This document shows positions 1-11,400 of a DNA stretch of 64,000 nt, piece after piece (within the stretch, counting starts at the first letter, position 1; the number at the start of each line of letters is the position of its first letter). The DNA comes from Galeopsis tetrahit. Lineage: Eukaryota; Streptophyta; Magnoliopsida; Lamiales; Lamiaceae. A model generated the notes under the pieces. That model was not told the origin of the DNA. It searched no databases and saw only the letters and a program-made list of their open reading frames with translations. Location: positions 59,975,265 through 60,039,264 of the forward strand of contig OY776121.1 of the NCBI GenBank assembly GCA_963675135.1. Direction: 5' to 3'. Position numbers and translations under genes: made by a program.

Positions 1-356
1 TGTCTTCCTCGTCCTGCGAAGGTTTCCTCCTGTCTAACACATTCAACAACTCATTTAGCATTAATAATTCTCTATCAAACAGCCCACGCCTCCAACACAG
101 CACCCATACCCATTCTCCATCTCTCCACTCTCCCATGTCTAACACCCATGCCCTTTTATTGCTAGCTAGGTTATAAAGTCTAGGAAACCTATTTTTTAGC
201 TTAGTGTCACCCACCCAAACCTCCTCCCAGAACTTGGTTTGATTTCCTCTCCCCAATACTTTCTCTGCTCCCTCTCTAAACCAACCTCCCTCTTCCTCAC
301 CTAACTTCTTACAAATCTCACCCCACCACCCATTCGGTTTCGCCCTCGGTCCCCCC
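1..356 (-). pseudogene. LINE ORF2 C-terminal fragment
   Basis: Minus-strand translation gives a typical post-RT segment of plant L1 ORF2, with motifs such as NGWWGEICKKLGEEEGGW and QTKFWEEVWVGD. It is the direct continuation of the RT piece that ends at 4095. The Copia element at 357-4094 separates the two. The rest of ORF2 lies outside the window. Confidence 0.8.
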
Positions 357-873
357 TGTTGGAGAAATTGAATTTTTATTCAATTTCTTAATATTTAATT
401 GATTTTTAATTAATCAATTATTTGAGGGTATGAATATTTAATTTTCGAGGAATTAAATGTTATAAGATCGTTCTACTCTCGGAGTAGACGATCGTAGTAT
501 ATTTAAAATCTCAAAACCGAATTTCGGTGAGTGAGAAATTAATGTACGAAGATTAAGACGAAGTGATGCATTGGGATTAGTGTTAATAACTATCCCACAT
601 TGATTAATGTGAGAATTAATCTCCTCCTTATTAGTAGGAGTTAGTTAAGATAATTCAAATTGTAGTGACTATTGAACCATTCAATATGCTACACGCGCGC
701 GCGCGCTCCGCCCGCCTGTCCGGCCGGATCCGGATCCCTAGGCCTTGGACTTGGATCTTGGCAATTGGACTTTGGGTGGACTTTGGGCTTGGGCCGGGGG
801 CCCATCTATCTTTTTTAGGTTCTAAAAATGTGGGCCTTGACCCACACGAATTTAGGGCAGCCCAAGTCTGTGG
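357..873 (+). repeat. Copia 5' LTR, 3'-truncated
   Basis: It matches the first ~520 bp of the 3' LTR at 2887-4094 and then breaks off after GGGCAGCCCAAGT. The remaining ~690 bp of the LTR, including R/U5, are gone. I count about seven substitutions in the first ~335 bp; the GC-rich stretch near 695-760 is more diverged. Confidence 0.88.
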
Positions 874-885
874 AAGTCAAGTGGA

Positions 886-2333
886 TTAGTTGACAAGTAT
901 AAAGCTCGTTTGGTAGCAAAGGGCTTTAGACAAAAAGAAGGGTATGATTTCTTTGACACCTATTCCCCAGTTACGAGGATTACATCCATTCGTGTGTTAA
1001 TTGCGATTGCTGCCTTGCACAATCTCGATATTCATCAAATGGATGTTAAGACTGCGTTCCTAAATGGGGAATTAGTTGAAGAAATATACATGGATCAACC
1101 TGAAGGGTTTATAGCACCTGGCAACGAGAAAAAGGTGTGTAGACTTGTTCGATCACTGTATGGACTTAAGCAAGCTCCAAGGCAGTGGCATCTGAAGTTT
1201 GATGAAACCATGAGAAAAAGGTGTGTAGACTTGTTCGATCACTGTATGGACTTAAGCAAGCTCCAAGGCAGTGGCATCTGAAGTTTGATGAAACCATGTT
1301 GTCCAATGGTTTCAAGATAAACGAATGTGACAAATGTGTGTATGTGAAAAATACACCAAAAGGATTTGTCATTATGTGTCTTTATGTGGACGACATGCTA
1401 ATCATGGGCAATAGCAATGCCAAGATCATGGAAACAAAGACCATGTTAAAACGCAGTTTTGATATGAAAGACATGGGATTGGCTGATGTGATTCTAGGAA
1501 TCAAGATCGAGAGAAAGACTAATGGAATCTCCTTGACACAATCTCACTATGTTGAGAGTGTGCTAAAGAAGTTCAATGCCTTTAATGATCCACCTGCCAA
1601 GACGCCCATGGAGCTCAATGTACACTTGAGCAAGAATCGAGGCGATCCGGTCGCACAACTTGAATATGCAAGAATCATAGGAAGTGTGATGTATATTACA
1701 AATTGTACACGCCCTGATCTTTCCTGTTCAGTGAACAAGTTTAGTAAATTCACTAGCAATCCAAATAAAGAGCATTGGAAGGCTCTTAGAAGGGTCCTTA
1801 GGTACTTAAAGTACACTATTGACTACGGGCTTCACTATACAAGGTTTCCAGCGGTACTTGAAGGGTACAGTGACGCCAATTGGATCTCTGACACGAATGA
1901 GTCATTTTCCACTAGTGGATATGTGTTCACCATTGGAGGTGTTGCTGTATCGTGGAGATCAACGAAACAGACTTGTATTGCCCGGTCCACGATGGAATCA
2001 GAATTCATAGCTTTGGATAAAGCTGGTGAAGAAGTTGAATGGCTTCGAAACTTCCTCGAGGACATTCCGTGTTGGAATAAACCCGTGCCTACTGTGATGG
2101 TACACTGTGACTGTCAAGCCACCATTGGCAGGGCTTTGAACGACATGTATAACGAAAAGTCGAGACACATACGTCGTCGACATAATTCTGTTAGACATCT
2201 GATCTCGAGTGGTGTGATGTCAATTGACTATGTAAGGTCAAAAGACAATATAGTGGATCCGCTTACGAAAGGAATAAACCGCGATCAGATGAATAAGTTG
2301 CTAGAAGGAATGGGTTTAAAACCCACAAAGTAA
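886..2333 (+). pseudogene. Copia pol remnant: reverse transcriptase and RNase H
   Basis: Translation begins inside the RT domain (YKARLVAKGF, then MDVKTAFLNGEL), continues to the active-site motif CLYVDDMLIMG near 1380, and ends with Copia-type RNase H. RNase H motifs are YSDANWISD near 1866, STMESEFIAL near 1990 and VRSKDNIVDPLTKG near 2232; the stop is at 2331-2333. An 86-bp tandem duplication at 1126-1297 shifts the frame, so the polyprotein is broken into an upstream and a downstream piece. The start codon, gag, protease and integrase are absent because the 5' LTR is fused directly to the RT region. The lineage within Copia is not assigned. Confidence 0.93.
1126..1297 (+). repeat. 86-bp tandem duplication in Copia RT
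   Basis: The unit beginning GAGAAAAAGGTGTGTAG at 1126 recurs at 1212 with near-perfect identity and ends ...GAAACCATG. The length is not a multiple of three, so it frameshifts the RT gene. The near-identity suggests a late event, after the element had inserted. Confidence 0.92.
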
Positions 2334-2886
2334 CAGCTGAAACAGTGGTAACCCAACCATGTTGACTGGAGATCCCAAGAACTTGGTTCAATGGGAAAAC
2401 TAAGCTGTGAATGTTGAGTTGGAACACTTGGTTATTCAAACCATTCCTTAGAAAAGCACAACACCAAGTGTTGTCCCGTAAGATTTGTGGTAAAGCTAAG
2501 TCTATGACCTTTAATGGTTCCCAAAGACCTCCGGGAGGTAGAGTATTGCGGGATACTCAATAAGGGAGTCCACCTATATAAGTGAGAAGTGGGGCCGCTT
2601 CACAAATAGCACTTATGAACTCAAAGGGTGTCCATGGCCGAAATGGACAAAAACGTGAGAACGAAACACGTTTGAGATGTTGTTGTGTCAGCACCTTTGT
2701 TTAAGTGCACACTAAGGAGGAATAGTTCAAGGCATCAAGTCCACTAGGCCGCCAGTGTACTCGATAGTGTTTGACTACGGAAGGTTCAAGGTCACAAGCC
2801 ACCTTTCCGGATGCAATAGTGTCTCAATTGAACTGGATTGCGAGTCTGCATGATTATAGGTGGTAATTTCCACTCATGTGGGGGAT
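2334..2886 (+). other. Copia 3' untranslated region and polypurine tract
   Basis: This non-coding stretch lies between the pol stop and the 3' LTR. It ends in ATGTGGGGGAT directly before TGTTGG, the polypurine tract expected for plus-strand priming. No other coding potential was seen. Confidence 0.8.
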
Positions 2887-4094
2887 TGTTGGAGAAATTG
2901 GGTTTTTATTCAATTTCTTAATATTTAATTGATTTTTAATTAATCAATTATTTGAGGGTATGAATATTTAATTTCCGAGGAATTAAATGTTATAGGATCG
3001 TTCTACTCTCGGAGTAGATGATCGTAGTATATTTAAAATCTCAAAACCGAATTTCGGTGAGTGAGAAATTAATGTACGAAGATTAAGACGAAGTGATGCA
3101 TTAGGATTAGTGTTAATAACTATCCCACATTGATTAATGTGAGAATTAATCTCCTCCTTATTAGTAGGAGTTAGTTAAGATAATTCAAATTGTAGTGACT
3201 ATTGAACCATTCAATATGCCACAAGCGCAAGCGCGCGCGCCGCCCGCCCGTCCGGCCGTGCCGGGTCCGTGGGCCTGGGCCTTGGCCTTGGATCTTGACA
3301 ATTGGACTTTGGGTGGACTTTGGGCTTGGGCCGGGGGCCCATCTATCTTTTTGAGGTTCTAAAAATGTGGGCCTTGACCCACACGAATTTAGGGCAGCCC
3401 AAGTTTGTTCGAAACTTGAAATGTCTTAATTGCGTGGAGATTTAAGAATGGAAGTTACCATTCCAGAAACTGCCATATTAATGTGCTGGAGGTTATTAAG
3501 AATGGGAGTTACCATTCCGGGAATAATGATGGGAGTTACCATTCCGGGAATAATGACCAGCCGTTACTGCTATAAATACCCCGCTCCCTACCTGAGTGGC
3601 ACTGCCTATAAATAGGAGTGCATTATTTTTGGAAAAGTTACACTTTTGCAAACAACAAAAATCACTTGAATTTTCCACCAAAATTGCATCCTGTTTTCCA
3701 GCATTCTGCATATCATTTTAGAGTGCAGTCTAGTTCAGGCGTGTATTCGGTTCGTTGGAGCTTTGTACGCTGTGGTGTTGCTCGTGCAAAGACGAAGCCG
3801 TTTTACCTTTCGAAGCAACTCGTCACTCCGTGAACACTAGCCGGGACGTGTTTGTTTTACGGGAAAAGGTATCACCTTGACTCGGCTCTTTTCCCTAACT
3901 TTTCTGTCTCTCTACAGTGCTGTTTTCTCCTCTTTCTGGACCTGCTATTCTAAGAAGCTGCTCGAAGAAGAAAGCTGCTTCTTCTGGAAAGTTGAAGATT
4001 TCGAAGACGAAGACTTTGTAATCTATTTACTTGTCTTTTAATTTTATTTATTCCGTCTCATCTGTAAGCCATTGTTGGTACATATAAACCAACA
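2887..4094 (+). repeat. Copia 3' LTR, full length (1208 bp)
   Basis: It is bounded by TG...CA and followed by the TSD ccccc. It contains a GC-rich segment near 3225-3280, imperfect tandem copies of GGGAGTTACCATTCC near 3440-3560, and two TATA-like boxes near 3571 and 3607. The 5' LTR is its truncated sister. Confidence 0.92.
3571..3614 (+). promoter_or_regulatory. TATA-like boxes of the Copia LTR
   Basis: TATAAATACC at 3571 and TATAAATAGG at 3607 sit in the second half of the LTR, where the U3 core promoter is expected. The first lies just after the tandem GGAGTTACCATTCC repeats, which could act as enhancer-like units (inference). This LTR would fire outward into the LINE remnant. Confidence 0.55.
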
Positions 4095-6818
4095 CCCCCC
4101 CCTGATCGTTTTGCTGTTCCAAGTTCTCACCCCATCTAGATTTTATCACCCTCATCCACATACGTTCATCTTCGGTAAGAAACCTCCACCCTCATTTCCC
4201 CATAAGTGCTTTGTTAAAACACTCGAGATCCCTAACCCCCAAACCCTCAAGATTTTTAGATTTGCAAATAGAATTCCAGCTTACCCATGCCAATTTTTTC
4301 TGCTCACCTTGACCCCCCCAAAAGAACACTCTCTGTAAACTCGATATGCTTTCCACAACCCGTTTCGGCATACGAAAGATGGGCATTAGGTACGTCAGAA
4401 TGGATGACAGGACAGCGTTCACCAAAGTTAATCTTCCCCCTATGGATAATTTCATCCCCTCCCACTTCTTCAATCTCTGTTTTATTTTTTGAATAACATA
4501 ATCCCAATCCGAGATTTTTCGATGAGCACACCCCACTTTTATTCCCAAATATTCAAACGGCATTCTTCCCACTCCACATCCCAGAATTTCAGCGAATCTT
4601 GACAATCTATCTTCTTCAACATTCAGGCCATACAAACTGCACTTTCTCTTGTTTATGCTCAGACCAGAAACCAATTCTAGGTTAATCAGAAAGTTTCTCA
4701 AAAACCTGACATTTACTTCGGTTGTTTTTCCAAGGAATAATGTATCATCCGCGAATTGTAGATGGGATACTTGAGTCTTGTTCCGTCCTATTTCCATTGG
4801 TTTGAATAGTTCTCCTCGTATGGCTTTCGACATCATTATGCTCGCCCTCTCCGCTGCAATTAGGAAGAGTAGCGGAGATAACAGGTCTCCCTAACGTAGG
4901 CCTCTTTCTAATTGGAATTCTCCGGACGGGCTGCCATTAACTAGGACCGAGGCCCGAGCTGTAGTTACACACTCCATTATCCATGTGATCCATTTAGGAT
5001 CGAATTTGAAGCTTTCCATTATGTCCTTCAAATAACCCCAATCCAGGGAATCATACGCCTTGGCAAAGTCGATTTTGTAGATTATGTTCTTCTCCTTTCT
5101 CTTCTTGGCATCCTCAATTGCTTCATTTAGTATTATCACACTGTCCATAATTTGTCTTTCCATTGATGAAGGCAGACTGTTGGTCCGAGATTATGGACCC
5201 CAATATCTTGCTTAGTCTTCGTGATAGCACTTTTGCAATTATTTTGTACACGCCACCTATCAATGAAATAGGCCTGTAGTCATTGAGTTCTTCCGATGCT
5301 TCCTTTTTTGGTATTAATACTATGAATGACGGGTTTAGGCCTTTCACGATTCTCCCGTGCTCATGGAACTCCCTCATCATCTTCATGATCTCATCTTTGA
5401 GCAGATCCCAACATTCCTTTACGAATCCGAAATTTAGTCCGTCCGGGCCTGGACTTTTTGAGCTCTCATATGCATCAATCGCTTCTTTCACCTCATTTTC
5501 CGAGAAATCAGCTATAAGCATGCTATTATCCACGTTCGTCACCCACTTTTCAGCAAAATCGGCTCCCAGCTTTGCCGCTACCTTATCATTCTTCCTGAAA
5601 TGTGCCTTGAAAAATTCACACTCATTTTTTCACCGCTGCCACCTCCTCATTCCATTCACCGTTAATTCGAAGGCCTGTGATCTCATTGCATTTCCTTCTC
5701 CTATTTATTTGGGCATAGAAGTATCTCGTGTTTGCATCGCCTTCCCGTAGCCATCTTCCTCTTGCTTTTTGGTATAACATGCTGTCTTTCTCCTTGATGT
5801 CCTGAAACAACCGTGCTCTATGCTCATTCCTTTGCATAATTTCCTGTTCATCTAATCCAATGGCCTCATCAATCATGTCCAACTTCATAATATCAGACTT
5901 TCTGTCCTCGATTCTCCTCTCTATGTTTCCAAAGACTTCCTTGTTCCACTGTTTCAGGTATTCTTTGAGTCTTTTAATCTTTTCCTTAATCACAAAGCCA
6001 CTCCAACCTTCAATGTTGTAACTTCTCCACTTTTCTGAGACATAACTTTTGAACCCAGGATGGTTGAACCAAGCATTTAATACCCTAAACAGTTTCGGCC
6101 CCCAATCAATTATTTTTTTCTCAAGAATTATTGGGCAATGGTCTGATAGCGATCTCTTCAGTCCTTTCTGATGCGAGCTTGGCCATTTGGCAATCCATTC
6201 TGAGTTGACGAGCACCCGATCAAGTCTACTTTTGTAGGATCCATCCGGCCGATACCATGTGAATGATCTACCATGGATGGGTAAATCGATCAACCCATTT
6301 CCCCTAATGAAGTTATCGAAGAGTTCCATGTCTCTCTTGCTCGAGCTCTGTCTCCTCCCCGCCCTCTCTGCTCCGTTACGGACTGAGTTGAAGTCGCCCA
6401 TGATGCATATGCATTGATCTGTATTTTGGTTCACTATCAATTTCAATCTGTCCCAAAGCTCCACCCTTTCCGATAGTGCACAGGGTGCGTACACATTTAC
6501 GACGCAACATTCTTTCCTTTCTGACCCCCAAAGGCCATTCACTACTAGCCCTCCTTCCATATGCCACCAGTTTAACATCGAGAAAGCTTCTGCATTCCAG
6601 ATTGATAAAATTCCACCTGATCTCCCTTCGGCCTCTCTCCACCCCCACTCGAACTTCCCACTTCCCCATATCGATCTACAGAACATCTCCTCAACTTGTT
6701 CCTTTTTTGTTTCCTGTATGCAACAAAAATCTACCTTGTGACTCTGAATCAATTCTTTAATTTCCCTAATTTTTGCCCTGCTACCTAGACCCCTTATATT
6801 GTAGCTAACAATCTTCAT
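4095..6818 (-). pseudogene. LINE ORF2: AP endonuclease and reverse transcriptase, broken
   Basis: The start MKIVSYNIRGLG at 6818 opens an AP-type endonuclease. Expected catalytic motifs are all visible: CIQETKKE, IMGDFNSV, SRLDRVLVN and LSDHCPI. RT motifs follow in other frames: SPGPDGLNF, LIPKKEASEELNDYRPISL, KIDFAKAYDSLDW, QFADDTLFLG (the ADD active site near 4765) and EYLGIKVG. Breaks are a frameshift near 5620, another near 5160, and a TAG at 4891-4893 inside the usual GLRQGD motif. ORF2 overlaps the end of ORF1 by 14 bases, as in other bicistronic LINEs. The 3' part resumes at 356 beyond the Copia insertion. Confidence 0.92.
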
Positions 6819-7305
6819 TAATCACTACTGTTTTGCTTCCCTCGACCCCTTCCATGGAGATTATGCTCTGAATTACCATACCTGGCATCTCTTTTCCTTG
6901 TAATCCCATTTGCTCACCCATCTTCCATATATTTTCCGCCTCTTTTTCGACCTCCCCTATTTTCTGATGTTGCTGTGGAGGCTTTTGTGCTCTGCTTTTG
7001 CCTCCCTTCTCCGGTTTCACTCGTGCTTTGGTGTCTCTATGTCAGCAAGGAAATGACCCAATTGAACGAGTTCAGCTTTCTTCCGGGCCTTTTTGGTCCA
7101 CCGCATGCGGGGGTTTCGCCCGTTGCCCAGCTTGATTTTGTTGTTGGGTTCCATAGACCTTCGGGACGGTTCGCTAAGGGTAGAAGGCTCCCATGTCTCG
7201 ATATTAGAGGAATTTCTCGCCTTAGGGTTTATTCGGATTTGCGTCACTGGAGCATCTACGCCTGGGTTTGTTTCACTCTCTTCTTGAAATGTTGATTTCA
7301 ATTGG
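6805..7305 (-). pseudogene. LINE ORF1, C-terminal part
   Basis: Two minus-strand open stretches (7301-7017 and 7020-6805) separated by a stop form the charged C-terminal tail of LINE ORF1. The stretches include NPRMRWTKKARKKAELVQLG and KPPQQHQKIGEVEKEAENIW. The tail overlaps the ORF2 start. The fragment is cut from the rest of ORF1 by the MULE at 7306-8466. No conserved domain was recognised in this tail. Confidence 0.7.
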
Positions 7306-8466
7306 GGGCGCGGCTAAAGGCACCCGGATTTCCTATGAGTACACCCACCAAACATTTTTTTTAATCCTTCCTGACATGTGAAATGTCCCATATACCCCTA
7401 GGGTAAAATTTATGAAAAAAAGGAAAGATGAGTACACCCACCCATTCTATTTCACATAATTATCTCCTCCATAACCAAAACAAACAACATTCTTCAAAAA
7501 AAACTTCAAAATTGAAACAAAATAAATCCAAAACAACTACTGTTCCAAAAAATTCCAAAACAAACACTAAATTTTTTCCAAAACAAACTCAATATGTTCG
7601 AATTTTTTTCCAAAATAAACTCAATATGTTCGAAAAAAATTCCAAAACAACTCAAATTTGTCCGAAAAAAAAGATCGAACATCTTGTTCGAAAATTTTTC
7701 CAAAACAAACTCAAGTTGTTCAAAAAATTTTCCAAAACAAACTCAATATGTTCGAAAAAAATTCCAAAACAACTCAAATTTGTCCGAAAAAAAAGATCGA
7801 ACATCTTGTTCGAAATTTTTTCCAAAACAAACTCAAGTTGTTCAAAATTGTTTCCAAAACTAACACAATCTGTTCGAAAATAATTCCCGAACTACTAAAA
7901 ACCCTAATTTTCCTAAAATTTCTAAACCCTAATTTCTGTAAAAACTGTAAAAAAAAAAAAAAAAAAAAACTCACCTTTCGGCTGCTGGGTGCGATGAAGG
8001 GAAGGGGGCGCGAACGGCCGCGAAGGGGAGGGGTTGCGGCCGGCTGCTGGGTGCGATGAATGGAGGGGGGGTTGCGGCCGCGAACGGCCGCAAAGGGGAG
8101 GGGGAAGGGTTGCGGCCGCGAAGTGGAGACGGAGGGGTGGCGTGCGCGAGGCAAGGGAAGGGGGAGAGGTTGCGGCCGCGCGAAGTGGAGACGGAGGGGT
8201 GGCGTGCGCGAGGCAAGGCGGTGGCGAACGGGCGGCAGCACTGTGTGAGCGGCCGCGTGGAAGGAGGCGGTGGCGTGGGCGGCGGTGGCGTCTTCAAGAG
8301 AGTGGAGGAAGGCGGAGGAAATGAGTGTGGGTGTACTATGTTAGTTTTGAGAATGGGGATATGATTTAGAGTTTTAATAGGACGAGGGTATTTTTGTATT
8401 TTCCACGTGGGTGTCCTCATCGCGTGGGTGTCCTCATAGGATCCTTGGGTGCCTTTAGCCGCGCCC
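7306..8466. mobile_element. Non-autonomous MULE, family A, copy 1
   Basis: Terminal inverted repeats begin GGGCGCGGCTAAAGGCACCC and end GGGTGCCTTTAGCCGCGCCC. A perfect 9-bp duplication, ttcaattgg, flanks it at 7297-7305 and 8467-8475. No transposase is present. The left half is AT-rich with tandem units rich in TTCGAA; the right half is GC-rich with GCGGCCGC motifs and a ~62-bp tandem repeat near 8110-8220. The long ORFs here are compositional and are not annotated as genes. It splits LINE ORF1. Confidence 0.92.
7606..7850. repeat. Two tandem ~122-bp TTCGAA-rich units in MULE A1
   Basis: TCAATATGTTCGAAAAAAAT occurs at 7621 and again at 7743, and the surrounding ~122-bp units match almost throughout. 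Each unit holds several short palindromes centred on TTCGAA or TCCGAA spaced by A-rich linkers. Confidence 0.85.
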
Positions 8467-9836
8467 TTCAATTGGGCCTTTAAATATGTTTGTCGATCCG
8501 GGCCCCTTTAGACCAGGCCCACCTCGTTTTCTTCGTATAGCACTCCCCCTGTGTTATTAATTCCGTCTCCCATCTCAGATTGCTCCAATTCATTTGCTTT
8601 GTCTTTAGTGGACCCCAGCAATTTAATGTTTTGATCTTCCAGGCCACTGCTGTACTCAGGCCCACTATGTCCGCTATTGGGCTCCACGAGCCCCTCATTT
8701 GTTTCACTTGCGGATAATTCCAACACATGTGGGATTTCCTCGGATTTATCATCAGTGGGGCCCAACAGATTAGAATTTAGTGCTTTCAGCCCACTATTGC
8801 ATCTAGGCCCGCTTTGCATATGATTGGTCTCCACGCGCCCCTCATTTATTACATATTCAAAGGAATCCATATCATGTGGGCCTGCCTCATATCCTTGCGG
8901 CGCCGACATTTCTGACTTTTCTAGGGGATCCCCTCCGCCTTCTTGCCTTTTCGTTGCCCCAATGTCTAGGAACTCCCCTGCCTTTAATTCATCATTAATG
9001 TTTATCTCGGGGCTTTCCACAATGTCGGTTATTGCCCTGAGCGTTTCAACTTCCATATCGGACATCTCCGAGCATGAGCTCCGGCCATGAATCGAGGCCC
9101 TAGCCGAAATGGAATCTGGGCCTCTCGAACCGTCGCTGCACCAGGATAGATCATCCAACATCAGTTCTGGGGGTTTCTCCCATCTAGGGTATTCTTCGAT
9201 AACTCGAATTTGGTACCGCCTATCGTCGATGCACACCGGGAATGAAGTATTGATTTCATTCTCAAATGGGACGGATAACAGAATTCTCGCGTCCTCTAGC
9301 CGCGTCCTCTTCTCTGTGTTCTCATCCATTTTCACCATGGTTCCAACCTTAGCACATACATTTCTGAAGAATCTTTTGTTCCACGCATGGAGTGGGACTC
9401 TATACCAGCGGGTCCAAACTCGACGTCTGGGGTTGACGTCTCGTGTCGTCCAAGGTCTAACCCATTCAAACCAGTACTTTATCCATTCGTCCATGTCCCT
9501 GATTAGTGCCCCCATATTTGTGTCATTCATCGGTCTAAGCAGTAATACACTGTCGCCCATGAAGCTCAGCATAAGGCTGCACCCGCATTTGCTCTGTATT
9601 TCTTCTCCGTTCTCTTCCCATGAGAAGTCCTTCCGCAATAGTCCTACCCAGCCGTTTCCGACCTACGCCTTCTCCTCTTCTGTGGTTTGGAAGGATATTA
9701 TTCTGTCTTCCGTCGCCTGAGGTATTGAATATATGATGCCATCTCCGTGCTCTTTCGGGTGCTGCCTCTTTAGGTCACCTTCTTGGTTTGTGTTACCCGA
9801 TATCGGTGGTTGGGTCTTTCTAGGTGACACCACATC
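8467..9836 (-). pseudogene. LINE ORF1, central part with DUF4283-like region
   Basis: The minus-strand frame from 9881 to 8508 is one reading frame interrupted by TAG at 9663. It contains a conserved block, including WIKYWFEWVRPW, RVWTRWYRVPLHAWNKRFF and VDENTEKRTRLEDARILLSVP-like residues. Such blocks are seen in plant L1 ORF1 proteins that carry a DUF4283-type domain. A long acidic low-complexity tail follows and ends at the stop at 8508. The 5' end joins the RRM-like N-terminus across the hAT insertion, and the 3' end continues beyond the MULE at 7305. ORF1 of plant LINEs encodes an RNA-binding chaperone; this copy is dead. Confidence 0.8.
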
Positions 9837-10555
9837 CAGTGACGGAGCCAGGAAATCTCGATAGGGGGGCCCGATTAACATTACTAGGGGTGTGCAAAGT
9901 ATGGTTCAGACCGATCAAACCGATCGAACCAAACCAGACCATTAAATATGGTTCGGTTTTTTATTTACAGTTCAGTTTACGGTTTTTAGAATTGATCTTT
10001 CTTTAGTATGGCTTGGTTTACGGTTTTCACTAATGAAAAATCGCAAAAAAGGGAACCAAACCGAACTTATTTTATATATATATATATAAATATATATTAT
10101 ATAAAAAATATATATAATATAGATTTATAGTCTCTATATTATATAATCCCTAAACTAGTAAACCCAAAACATTTTTCAAGCCTACAACAAGCAGCTCAAA
10201 ATCAGAAACCTTACCCATTCTTTTTTATTTAGTATTTAACGTCCCAATAAAAAAAGTGTACAAATAATTACGGGACAAATTGAGTATATATATTAAAAAA
10301 AAAAAAAATTGGTGGGGGGCCACTGAGCCCCCCTGGCCCCTGACCACATCTATGTATGCCATCCCTTCTTTTCTCACTCCGGAATTCCAGGGGAACGTAT
10401 ATGGTTTTGGTGGTTCCTGGTGCTCTCTGGTTCTGTCGTACCTTGGGACAAATTGAGTATAATAATTATGGGACAAATTGAGTATATATATTAAAAAAAA
10501 AAAAATTGGTGGGGGGCCACTGAGCCCCCCTGGCCCCAGTGTGGCTCCGCCCCTG
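9837..10555. mobile_element. hAT-like non-autonomous element
   Basis: The ends are CAGTGACGGAGCCA at 9837 and TGGCTCCGCCCCTG at 10555, imperfect terminal inverted repeats. An 8-bp duplication accacatc lies at 9829-9836 and 10556-10563, the length typical of the hAT superfamily. The interior has a GGTTCGGTTT-rich segment near 9900-10050, an AT microsatellite near 10072 and a copy of adjacent LINE sequence. That last piece shows a later tandem duplication altered the right part. It is inserted in LINE ORF1. Confidence 0.8.
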
Positions 10556-10660
10556 ACCACATCTATGTATGCCACCCCTTCTTTTCTCACTCCGGAATTC
10601 CAGGGGAACGTATATGGTTTTGGTGGTTCCTGGTGCTCTCTGGTTCTGTCGTACCTCGGG
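10262..10660. repeat. ~190-200 bp tandem duplication spanning the hAT end and LINE
   Basis: 10262-10447 and 10460-10660 are near-identical. Each carries GGGACAAATTGAGTATATAT, an A-run, GGTGGGGGGCCACTGAGCCC and then LINE ORF1 sequence starting GACCACATCTATGTATGCC. The first copy has lost the last bases of the hAT terminus. A joined LINE/hAT junction was therefore duplicated after insertion. Confidence 0.85.
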
Positions 10661-10842
10661 AGGTAAACTCTCAGTTTGAAGCTCGCAACCCAAATATTGT
10701 TGAGTTTCTCTAGGGTTTTCTCAATGTCAACTATTTGTTCCTCTGTCAATCTAACAAAACCGAAGGGGTTTCCGGTCTTGTCCTTTTCCTTAGGGCAGAA
10801 TAAATTCCAAATTTTCATCTTCCATGTCGAAGTTAGCATAAT
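10556..10842 (-). pseudogene. LINE ORF1 N-terminus, RRM-like
   Basis: The minus-strand frame begins near 10839 and shows WKMKIWNLFCPKEKDKTGNP followed by FGFVRLTEEQIVDIEKTLEKL. This resembles the RNP1-type block of an RNA-recognition motif found at the start of many plant L1 ORF1 proteins. It continues to RPKPYTF-type residues at the hAT junction. The LINE seems 5'-truncated near 10845, where homology stops. Confidence 0.68.
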
Positions 10843-10845
10843 TCA

Positions 10846-11400
10846 ATTAATATTATAATTTAGTAATATTGTCATATCTGTGGTAAAAAAATTGGGATAT
10901 ATTTAAATAGTTCAATAATTTTTCAATTTTTTAAAAATGTCCTACCTTCAACAAAAAAAAAAACGTCCTAAAAAGTTAAAATTAATATCAGAAACATCAA
11001 AACTACATCGTAGCCATAGCATAATACAACGCCACTTTGATATTTTCAGTGACTTTAACCGTTAAATAAAAAATTAGCTAACGTAATTTGGAAAACTTAA
11101 CTTTTTTTTAAACGTTTCCGACCAGTGTCTAGTAATTATGTAGTATACGTTTTGGAATCGAAATCAGCCAAGCGAAACTGAAGGCCAGGAGCTGGATAAT
11201 TAAATGTACCTTATTCACTTGTACATTTACCCATTTAAAGTTTTTGTTTCTGACTAAGGGTAATACAAGATAGTACTGCTGGAACTCAAAATAAAAAATA
11301 AAAAATTATTTGATAACAAGCTTCTGCAATTGGGTACGCACACATGAACGAACAACAATGGGACAAGAAAACTGTTATCACTTATCAATGTGGTAGCCCT
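10846..11400. other. AT-rich spacer and 3' flank of the ATP synthase gene
   Basis: No coding potential or clear repeat was seen. The last ~200 bp, next to the stop codon at 11401, should hold the 3' untranslated region of the minus-strand gene. Confidence 0.5.

Larger units (their letters stand above)
357..4094 (+). mobile_element. Ty1/Copia LTR retrotransposon, internally deleted
   Basis: The element starts TGTTGGAGAAATTG and ends ACCAACA. It is flanked by ccccc at 352-356 and 4095-4099, a 5-bp target-site duplication. It lies inside the LINE ORF2. It keeps a truncated 5' LTR, the second half of pol (RT and RNase H), a polypurine tract and a full 3' LTR. Gag, protease, integrase and the primer-binding site are missing. 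It cannot move alone. Confidence 0.93.
1..10845 (-). mobile_element. L1-type LINE, 5'-truncated, split by three insertions
   Basis: Read on the minus strand the pieces run in order. ORF1 N-terminus is 10842-10556, ORF1 middle 9836-8467, ORF1 end and ORF2 start 7305-6805, ORF2 endonuclease and reverse transcriptase 6818-4095, and ORF2 C-terminal part 356-1. Removing the Copia, MULE and hAT insertions with their target-site duplications restores collinearity. The element runs off the left edge, so its poly(A) tail and TSD are not visible. Two frameshifts and several stops show it is dead. Confidence 0.88.

Noticed and set aside
5283..5750. 155-aa plus-strand ORF
   Set aside because: It is the antisense shadow of the LINE ORF2 RT/endonuclease region.
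7774..8471. Long ORFs on both strands in GC-rich DNA (e.g. 155-166 aa)
   Set aside because: They lie in the MULE's repetitive GCGGCCGC-rich half, overlap on both strands and have low-complexity Arg/Pro/Gly composition. No domain was recognised.
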